Shown here one piece after another: positions 43,809-52,806 of a stretch of DNA of 64,000 bases. Under the pieces are notes generated by a model. It was given only the letters and a program-made list of their open reading frames with translations, searched no databases and was not told where the DNA came from. How positions within the stretch are numbered: position 1 is the stretch's first letter; each line of letters begins with the position of its first letter. The translations under genes and the position numbers were made by a program. Source of the stretch: Pararoseomonas baculiformis (GTDB taxonomy: Bacteria > Pseudomonadota > Alphaproteobacteria > Acetobacterales > Acetobacteraceae); assembly GCF_017813395.1 (NCBI RefSeq), contig NZ_JAGIZB010000004.1, positions 124,001 to 188,000 of the forward strand, given 5' to 3'.

Positions 43809-45166
43809 CGCCTCTGGAACTCCGGGGAGAGGAGAAGAAGGGCAAGCGCCTGGCGCCCATCGGCCGCGCGCTCCACCGCGCGCCGTGTCTCGGCGCTGGC
43901 GGCGTCGCCGAAGGCGGTTTCGAGCAAGGCGCGGGCATCGGTCCGGGGAGCGGAACGGGCCGCCAGTTCCGAGGCCCAGTCAAGCCTGGTCTTGATCGCG
44001 TCCGGCGCAGCCCAGGCATCATCCTCGATCGGCCAGCCCTTCGGCGAGGGCGCCTGCCAGAAGGGCTGCCCCAGGGCGACCAGCGCCCGGCCGGCCGGAG
44101 GCTGGGGCGGCGGCCCGCCCAGCAGGCGGGACGTGGCCAGGATCAGCTCCATGGGCGAGCGCACCTTGCGCGGGGGGACCCAGGCCTCGTTATCCGTCAC
44201 GAGGCTGCGCGTGACGGCGGCGAGATCGCCATCCGTGCGGCGGAAGACCTCGGCGACCCGTGCCTCCAGCCCGGGCAGCCCATGCCCGACGAAATGCCGC
44301 ACCATGCGGCGGGCGACGTAGCGCGCGGTCGCGGGGTGCCGTGCGAGGTCGGTAAGGGCGGCGACGGCCTGGCCGGGCCCGTCCTGGGCATAGGTCTTCC
44401 CCAGGAGTGTCTTGGGACCGGGTTCGTGCCATTCGGCGAAGAAGCCCGCACGCTCCGGGCGTGGCGGGGGATCATCGAGGCTGATGGTCCAGCCCGTGAG
44501 GATCTTCGCAAGCGCAATCACGTCCTGCTGCGTGTAGCCGCCATCCACGCCGAGGCTATGCAGTTCCAGCACCTCGCGGGCGAGATTCTCGTTCAACCCG
44601 CGCCGCCCGCGCGAGCGAAGGCCCACCACCGACCCAGGCCCTGCGGAGTTGCGGTTGTCCAGGTAGAATAGCATGGCGGGGTGCAGCGTGGCCGCCACGA
44701 GAAGGTTCGCGAATGGACCGAGCATGTGGGGGCGGATCGCCTCCCGCTCCATCCCGCCGCCGAGGAAGCCGATAAACCCGCCCGTGGTGGTGAAGTGGTC
44801 CATCCAGTAGAGCGCGAGGCGCTCCACCAGGGGCAGGTCGGTCTTCGCCGCCCGCTCCAAGGCGAGACCGAGTTCCTGCTGCCCCATGTCGCCCGGGCGA
44901 AGGAAGCGGGTGCCCGGATCGGCCTCCCCCCGGCGGATCGCCGCGTTCTGGGCGTTAATGGCGCGCCGGCGCTCCATGATGAGTTCCAGCCCACGCGCCG
45001 TGTCCAGGGGCGCGTCGCCCTCATGCTCCACCGGAGCGGCAGGCCGGCCGAGCTGGCTCAGGACATAGCCGCGCGGATCGGGCAGCAGCCTGCGGAGCTC
45101 GCCTGGTGCAGCGCCGAGGCCGAAGCGGTTGACCGCGACAATCGAGGATGGATCAGCCAGCTTCAT
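43805..45166 (-). CDS. DUF1800 protein
   Basis: The 453-residue DUF1800 protein is the usual upstream partner of DUF1501. Its recognisable segments are [37 protein letters not shown] with its invariant ELHSLGVDGGYTQ-DV, and EFQRR at the C-terminus. ATG 45166 gives MKLADPSS. A TTG 15 nt upstream would also fit. It overlaps the DUF1501 start by four bases, so the pair is coupled. It has no clear signal peptide. Confidence 0.87.
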   Translation of the reverse strand: MKLADPSSIVAVNRFGLGAAPGELRRLLPDPRGYVLSQLGRPAAPVEHEGDAPLDTARGLELIMERRRAINAQNAAIRRGEADPGTRFLRPGDMGQQELGLALERAAKTDLPLVERLALYWMDHFTTTGGFIGFLGGGMEREAIRPHMLGPFANLLVAATLHPAMLFYLDNRNSAGPGSVVGLRSRGRRGLNENLAREVLELHSLGVDGGYTQQDVIALAKILTGWTISLDDPPPRPERAGFFAEWHEPGPKTLLGKTYAQDGPGQAVAALTDLARHPATARYVARRMVRHFVGHGLPGLEARVAEVFRRTDGDLAAVTRSLVTDNEAWVPPRKVRSPMELILATSRLLGGPPPQPPAGRALVALGQPFWQAPSPKGWPIEDDAWAAPDAIKTRLDWASELAARSAPRTDARALLETAFGDAASAETRRAVERAADGRQALALLLLSPEFQRR

Positions 45167-45601
45167 GCTCCGGGAGAACAAGTGGCACAGCCCGTCCGCC
45201 CCCGCTCCAGGCTGGCATGATCAGGCCCCCATCTGCTTGGGTCGCTGTCCACAGTTTTGCAACCCGTGGGGCTGGTGCTTGCGCAGGCCGCGGCTCGGGC
45301 TGCATTCCCACGCGGACAACGGGCGTCACGATGCCGCGATGCCGTTCCCAGCGTTCTGGCAGGCGGCGCGGCATGAAAGGACAACCCTGCTTCGCCTCCC
45401 GCGACTCGCGACAGCGCCTCTTGGGAACGTGGGATCACGCCGGTTCCGGCACGAGCTGGCCCTGTGTTGCTTGTGTGCAGCGCAATAAGTTAGATCAGCC
45501 CGCGTGAAGGACAGCATGCCTTGGCTGCGTCATGGACCGGCCTCGTAAGGCTCGCTGGACCACCACTGCGTGGAAAAGCCGCCTGAGGAGAAGAGCCTTC
45601 C
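45167..45601. other. 435-bp intergenic region between DUF1800 and the glycan cluster
   Basis: No coding gene, tRNA or repeat is seen. It must hold divergent promoters for the DUF1800 and glycan-cluster transcripts. It is less GC-rich than the flanks around 45470-45510. No operator could be assigned. Confidence 0.5.
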
Positions 45602-47689
45602 TTGAGTGAAGTTCGAGCTCCAGCCAAGGCAGCCCCTGAGCGAGCGGTTTCCTGGGGCGTGCCCCAGGCGGAGGTCAGGGAACTGCTCCTGCAACGCCGG
45701 ATGGGGGATGCCCGCCTGCTCGTGAAGGAGCTTGCCGCGGACCATCCCACGGCGCCGGAACCGCTGCTTCTTGCTGCATCCATCGCATCCGCCGAAGGGG
45801 AATGGGACGCCGGGACACGTTCCATCGAGAGAGCGTTCGAGATCTCGCCATGGCACCCCGAAGCGACGCGGCAGCTGGCGCAGCGCTGGTTCCTGGACGG
45901 GAATGTGCCCGCCATTGTCGCGCTGATGGGCCGCGCGACGGCGGAAGCCGGCCAGGAGCGCGTGCCCCTCATCGGCCATCTCGGGATTGAGACCTGCATC
46001 GAGGCTGCCGCCTTCGACATTGCACGGAAGGCGATGGACGTGATGGATGCCGGCGAGCGCCAGCTCGAACGGCGCGCGCAGCTTGCCCGGGCCGAGCAGG
46101 AATGGGCGGAAGGCACGGCGCAGCTACAGGCCAGGAAGCTCTCAGGGCCACTCAGGAAGCAGCTGGGCAGCCTCGCGAAGGCAGGCAAGGACGCGGCCTT
46201 CAGCACCGTCCTGCGCCGCTACCTCCTTGCCGAGGATACCTCTCCAGAGGACCTCATGCGGGTGCGGACGACTGTTTCGAGATTGCATCGCCCCATCCTT
46301 TCCCGCTGGGCCGTGTGGACCATGCGCCGGCGCCACCCGATGTACCCGCCCTTCGTGCTGGAAGAGGTGGTCTTCCTGAGCCTGGCGGGCGGGCACAAGG
46401 ACGCCGGGCGCCTCTGCGCGGCGGCTAACCCCGACGGGATCTCGGCGGACGCGCTGCTGCGCGCGGCCGCCTACATGGCGCTTGCCGGCGGCTTGCACGC
46501 GAGTGATCTGGAGCAGTTGAGCGAGCGGCTCGGGCCGCACCTCGACGATCCGGGTATCGCGACCCTCGCACGCCGCTTCGTAGAGGGCACCGGACAGCGC
46601 CCCGTGCGCCGCGACCTTTCGCTCGGCTCCCCCATGGTTTCCGCGCGCCGGCTGCCCTTCCTTCGGCAGCCGCAGATCGCGATCTGCCTCTCGGGGCAGC
46701 TTCGCGGATACCGCTATGCCTGGCCCGCGACAAAGCGTGTCATCGATGGGATGGACGCAGCCGTCTTTGTTTCCACCTGGGCCGATGCCGGCGTGGGCTT
46801 CGGCCAGCGCGGCCAGGTGGTACGCCGCCTGCCGCCGGGCGTGGCGCCCCGCATGAACCCCGACCATTTCGGCGAGGAACTCTACACCCGCAGTTTTCCG
46901 CGTGTGAGCGCCATGCTCTCCCAGCAGCGATCCCACACGGCCGATGAGCTGCGGCAGTATTTCTCGACGCCACATGTCGAGGTCCATGACGAGGCAGCGT
47001 TCGACCGCGAGTACAAGGACAAGCCCGGGCTCCACTGGCTGAACAAGCTGAACCAGGCGAAAATGTTCTACATGATTCACGCCTGCAACCAGCAGAAGGT
47101 CGCCTTCGAGCAGGCGAGCGGCAAGCGCTTCGACGTTGTCATCCGGCTGCGCTGCGACAACGGGATCACGCATCTGGAGAGGGAGGATGTCCTCTACGCG
47201 GCGCAGGAGCCGATCTGCCTGGTCGCGAGCACATCGACCAAGTTCTATGACCGTTTCGCCATGATGAACGGGGCGGTGGCCGATCAGTACGCCTCCGTGT
47301 GGGAAGGGCTCCGCCGGGAAGGTTCCTCGCGGTATTTCGCAGGCTCCAGCGGCCAGTTCGCCGAGCATCTGCTCGGCGAGCACGTGATCGACCAGGGTGT
47401 GGCGGCGGGGCTGCTCCGGGGAACGCAGACGACGGCGCTCCTCTCGGACCAGCTGCCCATTGACGTGTTCGGCCAGACCCTTGCCGAGGAACTCACGGGC
47501 CGCCAGGAACTCGACGTCTTCGAGACCGATCTGGTGGTCGCCACGCTGGAAGCCATGGCGGCGGCGCGCGCCAAGGCCCCTTTCGCGGCGCTGTGGCGCG
47601 CCGTTCCGGCTGACGCTGCCGCCGCATGGGCGCGCCTGAGGAACAGCTTCGTCTGGCCCATGGGCTCAGGCCTGCCAAAGCCGGAATGA
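45602..47689 (+). CDS. TPR plus glycan-type domain protein of surface-polysaccharide cluster
   Basis: A 695-residue protein from a TTG start (AGGAG about 11 nt before). About residues 25-350 are helical repeats of TPR type. From 355 the chain turns to a mixed alpha/beta domain beginning IAICLSGQLRGYRYAWP, a segment I associate with capsule-locus proteins of the 'SGQxRG' type whose activity is unknown, possibly glycosyltransferases. The segment FDVVIRLRCDNGI is consistent with this. It is the first gene of a four-gene + operon. Confidence 0.7.
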   Translation: MSEVRAPAKAAPERAVSWGVPQAEVRELLLQRRMGDARLLVKELAADHPTAPEPLLLAASIASAEGEWDAGTRSIERAFEISPWHPEATRQLAQRWFLDGNVPAIVALMGRATAEAGQERVPLIGHLGIETCIEAAAFDIARKAMDVMDAGERQLERRAQLARAEQEWAEGTAQLQARKLSGPLRKQLGSLAKAGKDAAFSTVLRRYLLAEDTSPEDLMRVRTTVSRLHRPILSRWAVWTMRRRHPMYPPFVLEEVVFLSLAGGHKDAGRLCAAANPDGISADALLRAAAYMALAGGLHASDLEQLSERLGPHLDDPGIATLARRFVEGTGQRPVRRDLSLGSPMVSARRLPFLRQPQIAICLSGQLRGYRYAWPATKRVIDGMDAAVFVSTWADAGVGFGQRGQVVRRLPPGVAPRMNPDHFGEELYTRSFPRVSAMLSQQRSHTADELRQYFSTPHVEVHDEAAFDREYKDKPGLHWLNKLNQAKMFYMIHACNQQKVAFEQASGKRFDVVIRLRCDNGITHLEREDVLYAAQEPICLVASTSTKFYDRFAMMNGAVADQYASVWEGLRREGSSRYFAGSSGQFAEHLLGEHVIDQGVAAGLLRGTQTTALLSDQLPIDVFGQTLAEELTGRQELDVFETDLVVATLEAMAAARAKAPFAALWRAVPADAAAAWARLRNSFVWPMGSGLPKPE

Positions 47690-47833
47690 GCAGCCCGTCT
47701 TTTTCCAACCGCATGTCACCGCCCCGCGCTTTCGGGGCAGCTGCGGTCCTGACATGGTTCGCCGGACGAATCAGGCGGGCGCGGGGTGCCAGGAGCTGGC
47801 CCCTCCGACGGCCGCAACAGGAATCCCTGAGGC

Positions 47834-48214
47834 ATGCAGCGGCTCGTACTTGACCTGGACGGCACCATCACGCTCGAGGACCCTGGCGTCCCCTACGCGG
47901 AGAAGCAGCCGAACCTTGAGGTTGTCGAGCAGATCCGGCGCTACAAGGCGCAGGGCTTCGAGATCATCATCCAGTCCGCGCGGAACATGCGGACCTTCAA
48001 GGGCTCGGTGGGGAAGATCACCGCCTTCACCCTGCCCGTGATCGTGGACTGGCTGAAGAAGCACGACATTCCCTTCGACGAGATCCATGTCGGCAAGCCC
48101 TGGTGCGGCACGGACGGCTTCTATGTCGATGACCGCGCTATCCGGCCGGACGAGTTCGTGAAGCTGAGCCTGGACGAGATCCACGCTCTTATCGGAAAGA
48201 CCTCGGCGCCATGA
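47834..48214 (+). CDS. Small HAD-family phosphatase (capsule-type)
   Basis: The 126-residue HAD protein has motif I DLDGTIT, motif II in QSARNM and motif III/IV Lys-Pro-W (GKPWCGTDGFYVDD). It has no cap domain, the form found in KdsC/YrbI-like sugar-acid phosphatases and in capsule loci. Its ATGA stop overlaps the next gene's start. A role as phosphatase of a sugar phosphate in the polymer pathway is likely but the substrate is unknown. Confidence 0.8.
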   Translation: MQRLVLDLDGTITLEDPGVPYAEKQPNLEVVEQIRRYKAQGFEIIIQSARNMRTFKGSVGKITAFTLPVIVDWLKKHDIPFDEIHVGKPWCGTDGFYVDDRAIRPDEFVKLSLDEIHALIGKTSAP

Positions 48215-49827
48215 GCAGCACGAGCGGGATCTGGCTGATCATGTCAGGCGCCTATGTCGGCGCCGAGCTGGCGGCCGAGTTCGGGAACCTGCCGCCTGCC
48301 TTCCTGCCAGTGGGCATGGCCCGGCTGTATGAGTACCACCTCACCCGGCTCGGCTCCCGGCGGCCGGTCTATTTCACCCTGCCGGAAAGCTACGAGATCA
48401 CGACCGAAGATCGCCGACGCCTTGACGAACTGGGGGTGACGGTCATTCCGGTGCCGGACAACCTTCAGCTCGGCGAAGCTGTCACCTATGCGGTGAACAC
48501 CATCGGCGCGCCGGACCAGCCCCTCCGTATCCTGCATGGGGACACGCTGATCGACGATCTGGCGCTGGATACCGTGGACAGCATCGCCCTGGCCGAGAAT
48601 GGCGACGGCTATTCATGGGCGGAGGCAGATCTGGCCGGGGGCCATGTCCGGGCACTGGAGACGCTTCCTGCCGGCAGCGAGCGGGCATCGGGCCGGCCCG
48701 TGGCCGCGGGGTATTTCGCCTTTGCCAGCAGCATCAACCTGGTGCGCTCGATCACGCGCGCGCGCGGCGATTTCGTGGCCGGTATCAATTTGTACGCGAA
48801 GGAGCGCCCCCTCCAGGCCCAGCATGTCGAGAACTGGTTCGACTTCGGCCATGCGCAAACCTATTTCCGGTCCCGCAGGGCCGTGACCACCGCGCGCTCC
48901 TTCAACACGCTCCGCCTGGATGGCCGGACAGCCCGTAAGATGAGCGCCGATGGCGACAAGATGCGCGCGGAAGCCCATTGGCTGCAGCAGGTTCCCCCAA
49001 GCATCCAGCTCTTCACGGCACGCGTGCTGGACAGCGGCGAGAGTGAAGGCCTGGCCTTCTACGAGACCGAATACCAGTACATCCCAACGCTGTCGGAGCT
49101 TTTCGTCTTCGGTTCCCTCAGCCGCCCGGTGTGGACGCGTGCCATCGAGTCCTGCGGCGAGTTCCTCTCGCTCTGCGCGAGGAACGAGGGGCCGGATAGC
49201 GGGAAGGCGCTCCTGCGCAAGCTCGCCATCGACAAGACGGTCAGCCGCCTTGAGGATTTCGCCCGGAGCAGCGGCTTCGAGATCGACCGCCCCCTCAGCT
49301 TTGCCGGGCGCCCCTTCCCGTCCCTCATGGGCATCGCGAAGGAGCTCACCGGCATCCTGGAGCGGAGCTCCGACCGCGCCTCCGCCGTGATGCACGGCGA
49401 TTTCTGCTTCAGCAACATCCTGTATGATTCGCGGACATGCCGCATCAAGGTCATCGATCCGCGCGGCTACATCGACACCGGCGTCGCCTCCATCCATGGC
49501 GACCGGCGCTACGATCTGGCCAAGCTCGCCCACTCCATCATCGGCCGGTACGACCATATCATCGCGGGCCGCTACACCATGTCCGCCAATGAGGGATACC
49601 GGCTTTCCATCAATTTCGAGCGCACGCCTCAGCAGGCCTGGCTCCAGCGCCTGTTCAACGAGATCCTGCTGAACGACTCCGATGCGCTGCGCCGGGAGGT
49701 CCATGCCGTGATGACCGGCCTGTTCCTTTCCATGATCCCTCTGCATTCCGACCGCCCTGACCGGCAGCGCGCCTTCATCGCGAATGCGCTGCGCCTCTAT
49801 GGCATGCTCGAAGAGGTGCCGGCATGA
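48211..49827 (+). CDS. Fused nucleotidyltransferase-like/APH-type kinase protein
   Basis: This 538-residue protein joins two enzyme folds. Residues about 1-235 resemble a sugar nucleotidyltransferase (ILHGDTLIDD, PVAAGYFAFAS), but the usual GxGxR start is replaced by SGAYVG and FLPVGMARLYEYH. Residues 240-538 form an aminoglycoside-phosphotransferase-like kinase, with catalytic H395-G-D397, N402 and metal ligand D416 (VMHGDFCFSN...KVIDPRGY). One chain could phosphorylate and then activate a sugar. The last bases overlap the following gene by four. Confidence 0.78.
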   Translation: MSSTSGIWLIMSGAYVGAELAAEFGNLPPAFLPVGMARLYEYHLTRLGSRRPVYFTLPESYEITTEDRRRLDELGVTVIPVPDNLQLGEAVTYAVNTIGAPDQPLRILHGDTLIDDLALDTVDSIALAENGDGYSWAEADLAGGHVRALETLPAGSERASGRPVAAGYFAFASSINLVRSITRARGDFVAGINLYAKERPLQAQHVENWFDFGHAQTYFRSRRAVTTARSFNTLRLDGRTARKMSADGDKMRAEAHWLQQVPPSIQLFTARVLDSGESEGLAFYETEYQYIPTLSELFVFGSLSRPVWTRAIESCGEFLSLCARNEGPDSGKALLRKLAIDKTVSRLEDFARSSGFEIDRPLSFAGRPFPSLMGIAKELTGILERSSDRASAVMHGDFCFSNILYDSRTCRIKVIDPRGYIDTGVASIHGDRRYDLAKLAHSIIGRYDHIIAGRYTMSANEGYRLSINFERTPQQAWLQRLFNEILLNDSDALRREVHAVMTGLFLSMIPLHSDRPDRQRAFIANALRLYGMLEEVPA

Positions 49828-50555
49828 TCGTCATCCCGATGGCGGGCATGTCCCGCCGCTTTACCGAGGCCGGCTACGACAGGCCCAAATACATGCTGCC
49901 CCTGCACGGGCGCAGCGTCTTCGCCCATGCGGTCGAGAGCTTCGCGGCCTATTTCGCGAGCCACCCCTTCCTTTTCATCGCCCGGGACGTGGCGGATACC
50001 GCCACCTTCATCGCACAGGAATGCCGGACGCTCGGCATCAGCGAAGCCCGCGTGGCCATCCTCACCGCCCCCACGGCAGGGCAGGCGGAAACGGTCGAGC
50101 TAGGGTTCCTCCAGGCTGGCGTGCCGGATGATTCGCCGGTCACCATCTTCAACATCGACACCTTCCGCCCGGGCTTCCGCTTCCCGGATGCGCCGTGGTG
50201 GCCGGCATCCGATGGCTACCTGGAGGTGTTCCGCGGATCAGGCGCCAACTGGTCCTATGTGCGTCCCGCCGACGGACCGGAGCCGGTTGCGCTGGAAACG
50301 GCCGAGAAGCGCCCGCTTTCCGATCTCTGCTGCACGGGCCTCTACCATTTCGCGCGGGCGCATGATTTCCACGAGGCGCTCCGGAAGGAGCGGGAGCAGC
50401 CGAGCGCGCCGGAGCTTTACGTAGCCCCCCTCTACAACCACCTCATCACCCACGGCGGGCGGATCCACTACGATCTGGTGGCGGCGGACAAGGTGATCTT
50501 CTGCGGCGTGCCGGCAGAGTACGAAGCGTTGCTGGCACAACAACCGGCGGGCTGA
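49824..50555 (+). CDS. Sugar nucleotidyltransferase (capsule-type)
   Basis: The 243-residue protein starts MIVIPMAGMSRRFTEAG and continues YDRPKYMLPL, the G-x-S-x-R-F...P-K-Y-x-L signature of NTP-sugar transferases of the GT-A fold. FNIDTF carries the metal-binding Asp. It uncouples as the last gene of the + operon and converges with the sulfotransferase-like gene. Base and sugar are unknown. Confidence 0.82.
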   Translation: MIVIPMAGMSRRFTEAGYDRPKYMLPLHGRSVFAHAVESFAAYFASHPFLFIARDVADTATFIAQECRTLGISEARVAILTAPTAGQAETVELGFLQAGVPDDSPVTIFNIDTFRPGFRFPDAPWWPASDGYLEVFRGSGANWSYVRPADGPEPVALETAEKRPLSDLCCTGLYHFARAHDFHEALRKEREQPSAPELYVAPLYNHLITHGGRIHYDLVAADKVIFCGVPAEYEALLAQQPAG

Positions 50556-50633
50556 CCATCCATCCCGCACCCCTGGGTGCTGGATCCCCGGAGGGAATGC
50601 CCCGCACCGGCACCAGGCCGTCGGCTCAATGGC

Positions 50634-51380
50634 TCAGCTGTAGTGATGCGCCATGAAGGACGCATCCCGGTAGCGGCAGAAGGCCAGCTCCCGCTCATGG
50701 CGCTGCGTGATCGCTTCCACCGTCTCCGGCTTCAGGTCCCGGCGGAAGCGTCCGGGCGTCACGTCCGAACCCTTCCAGGTGCCGCCCACCTTCACCCAGT
50801 CCGGGTTGGCGAACAGGTTCTCCGGCCGCTCGATCCGCAGCGCCTCCGCAACCATGGAGGGCGCGCGGTTGAAGGTGCGGCAGAGATTGTCGACCATGTA
50901 GTCGAAGGCACAGCAGAGCTGGTTGTAGGAGGTCCAGGTCACCGCATCGCCGAGCGGTCCATCCGAAAGGCTCCGCAGCATCTCGTAACTGGCGGTGTTG
51001 TTCCGGCCCATGACGTAGTGGTCGATGCCCAGTTCCTCGACCTTCCGGCGCTTCTGCTCCGCCACTTCGGGCGTGTCATGCGTGTTCGGGTGTTGCAGCG
51101 CCCACCAGTACTGGTTGCACGCCAGGTCACGCGGGTCGCGGAAATGGGCGATGATGCGGAAGGCCGAGACGTCGAGCGAGGCGTCCCAGTGCCGCGGCCC
51201 GCGGAACCAGTAGAGGACGTTGTTCGCCTTCGCGTCGAGGAAGGTCACGTTCTCCTTCTTCTCGAGGGAAGCGGGACCGTTGGCGGCCTTCAGGCGCAGG
51301 TCAGGCCCGGCGATGGCCTGCAGGATGCGCAGCATCGACGCAGTCCCGGAGGTCGGCGTGCAGACGAAAACATAGGCCAT
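50634..51380 (-). CDS. Sulfotransferase-like P-loop protein
   Basis: A 248-residue protein beginning MAYVFVCTPTSGTASMLRIL, which matches the 5'-phosphosulfate-binding loop of PAPS-dependent sulfotransferases (typical [ST]-x-P-K-S-G-T). The R-D-P-R-D-L motif (HFRDPRDLACN) is the 3'-phosphate-binding strand-loop. Residue Trp/Lys-rich WVKVGGTWKG could close the site. Substrate would be the glycan made by the cluster; this is inference. It is 4 nt downstream of the cytidylyltransferase. Confidence 0.75.
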   Translation of the reverse strand: MAYVFVCTPTSGTASMLRILQAIAGPDLRLKAANGPASLEKKENVTFLDAKANNVLYWFRGPRHWDASLDVSAFRIIAHFRDPRDLACNQYWWALQHPNTHDTPEVAEQKRRKVEELGIDHYVMGRNNTASYEMLRSLSDGPLGDAVTWTSYNQLCCAFDYMVDNLCRTFNRAPSMVAEALRIERPENLFANPDWVKVGGTWKGSDVTPGRFRRDLKPETVEAITQRHERELAFCRYRDASFMAHHYS

Positions 51381-51384
51381 GGTG

Positions 51385-52083
51385 CTACCCCTTCCCGCCC
51401 CGCAGGCGCCAGAGCTCGGCGGCGATGATGAAATCCTCCTCCCAGTCCACATCCACCGTTTTGTCCTTCGGGATGGCGTAGAGCAGCGGCGTGGCGCCGA
51501 TCCGGTCCCCCTGGGTGCGGTAGGTTTCCGCATTCGCGATGAAGATCGAGCTGTTCACCTCGTAGAGCGGCGCAAGGGTCTGCGTACGCGGCCATTTCTC
51601 CACGGAGCGGTCATAGTTCACCGAGTTCTTCGCGTTCCAGATGAAGGTCCGCAACTCGGTCACGCCCATCAGGCTGTCATGCGTTCCCGCGGCGCGCGCT
51701 GCCTGGTAGGTCGCGATCGCGGCCGCGTATTCCGGCGCCCCGAAGAAGGGGCTGGTCACATGGGTCCACAGCACGTCGCCTTCGGGGATGACGGAGGGCA
51801 CATAGCCGATCACCTCATCCGTCGAGGTGCTGGATGAGCAGAGATGGTCCGGCCGCCGGTCCAGCCGCAGCCGCCCATCCGATCCCGCCACATGCGGCGC
51901 CGCGATCGCCTCCACCTCAGGGTCGTTGGTGGAGAGCACGACGACATCGATGACGGGGCAGGACAACAGCTGCTCCAGCTTGATGCCCAGCAGCCCGTCC
52001 TGACGATCCGCGAAGGGGCGCGTGTTCTTGTGCGGCACGCGCTGGCTGCCGGCGCGGCAGGGAAGGAAGGCGGTGACGGGCAT
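51385..52083 (-). CDS. Acylneuraminate cytidylyltransferase-like protein
   Basis: This 232-residue CMP-sugar synthetase-like protein begins MPVTAFLPCRAGSQRVPHKN, the NeuA/KdsB nucleotide-binding loop, and keeps LSTNDPEVEAIA, HVTSPFFGAPEYAAAI and the acidic DVDWEEDFIIA metal site. These enzymes move CMP from CTP to the 2-hydroxyl of ulosonic acids. The acceptor is probably not sialic acid or Kdo, since no NeuB, NeuC or KdsA is present in the cluster. Confidence 0.85.
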   Translation of the reverse strand: MPVTAFLPCRAGSQRVPHKNTRPFADRQDGLLGIKLEQLLSCPVIDVVVLSTNDPEVEAIAAPHVAGSDGRLRLDRRPDHLCSSSTSTDEVIGYVPSVIPEGDVLWTHVTSPFFGAPEYAAAIATYQAARAAGTHDSLMGVTELRTFIWNAKNSVNYDRSVEKWPRTQTLAPLYEVNSSIFIANAETYRTQGDRIGATPLLYAIPKDKTVDVDWEEDFIIAAELWRLRGGKG

Positions 52084-52097
52084 TGGGTTCCGTGGCT

Positions 52098-52781
52098 TCA
52101 GGCGTCAAGAAGGGCGGGCAGTCCGCGCAGATCGCGGATCATGGGAAAGCCGTGCTCGGCGGCCAGGGCACGCATCCGCGGCTTGGCCGTGGAGAAATGG
52201 TCGGCATAGGCAAAGCGGGCCCCAACGGATTGCGCCGCCCTGAAGTCGGCCTCGGCATCCCCGATGAACCAGGTATCAGCCAGAGGAAGTGGCAGGCCCA
52301 GCTCCCCCGCGACGAGCTTGAGGTTTTCGGTCTTGGTCGCGGGAGAGCCGTGGATGGCACGGAACCGCCCGGCCAGTCCGCGTTCCGCGAAAACCTCCCG
52401 AAGCTCGACCCCATCCGATCCGGAGACGACGAAGAGCGGCACGCCGCGTGCCGCCAGCCCATCCAGCACCTCGCGCATATGCGGGGTGCTGGCGCAGCGC
52501 GTGTAGCGGCTCCGCAGAAGGCGGGCATAGCCCTGCACCAACGCGTCGCGATCCGCGTCCGGCCGGATCTTCAGATCCCCCCAGCTGAGGAAATGCTCGA
52601 AGAGCCGGTAGCGGGACGTGCCGAAATTCGCGGCCTGGTAGCGCGAGAAACGGGCGATGTCGTCGGGGTGGAAACCCTTCTCCGCCAGCGCCTCGCGGAA
52701 CACCGCGACCTTCAGGGTGTTGGAGACAAGAAGGACGCCGTCGCAATCAAACACGACGGCGTCCGGCTGCGGCCTGGTCAT
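52098..52781 (-). CDS. HAD-superfamily hydrolase with cap domain
   Basis: The 227-residue protein begins MTRPQPDAVVFDCDGVLLVSN, motif I of subfamily IA (DCDGVL), with the helical cap, motif II SGSDG, Lys in SPATKTEN and the acidic motif IV GDAEADF. Such proteins are phosphoglycolate- or sugar-phosphate phosphatases. It lies between the aldolase fusion and the cytidylyltransferase, the position of a phosphatase acting before CMP activation. Confidence 0.85.
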   Translation of the reverse strand: MTRPQPDAVVFDCDGVLLVSNTLKVAVFREALAEKGFHPDDIARFSRYQAANFGTSRYRLFEHFLSWGDLKIRPDADRDALVQGYARLLRSRYTRCASTPHMREVLDGLAARGVPLFVVSGSDGVELREVFAERGLAGRFRAIHGSPATKTENLKLVAGELGLPLPLADTWFIGDAEADFRAAQSVGARFAYADHFSTAKPRMRALAAEHGFPMIRDLRGLPALLDA

Positions 52782-52806
52782 TCGGAGGAGCCCTGGGGTG
52801 AAGACG

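Noticed and set aside
45440-45480. Sigma-54-like TGGC...TTGC sequence before the glycan cluster
   Set aside because: Spacing between GG and GC is one base short of the consensus.
45490-46206. A long open frame on the - strand over the start of the TPR/glycan gene
   Set aside because: Antisense shadow; Ser/Arg-rich with no motif, while the + frame has a domain structure.
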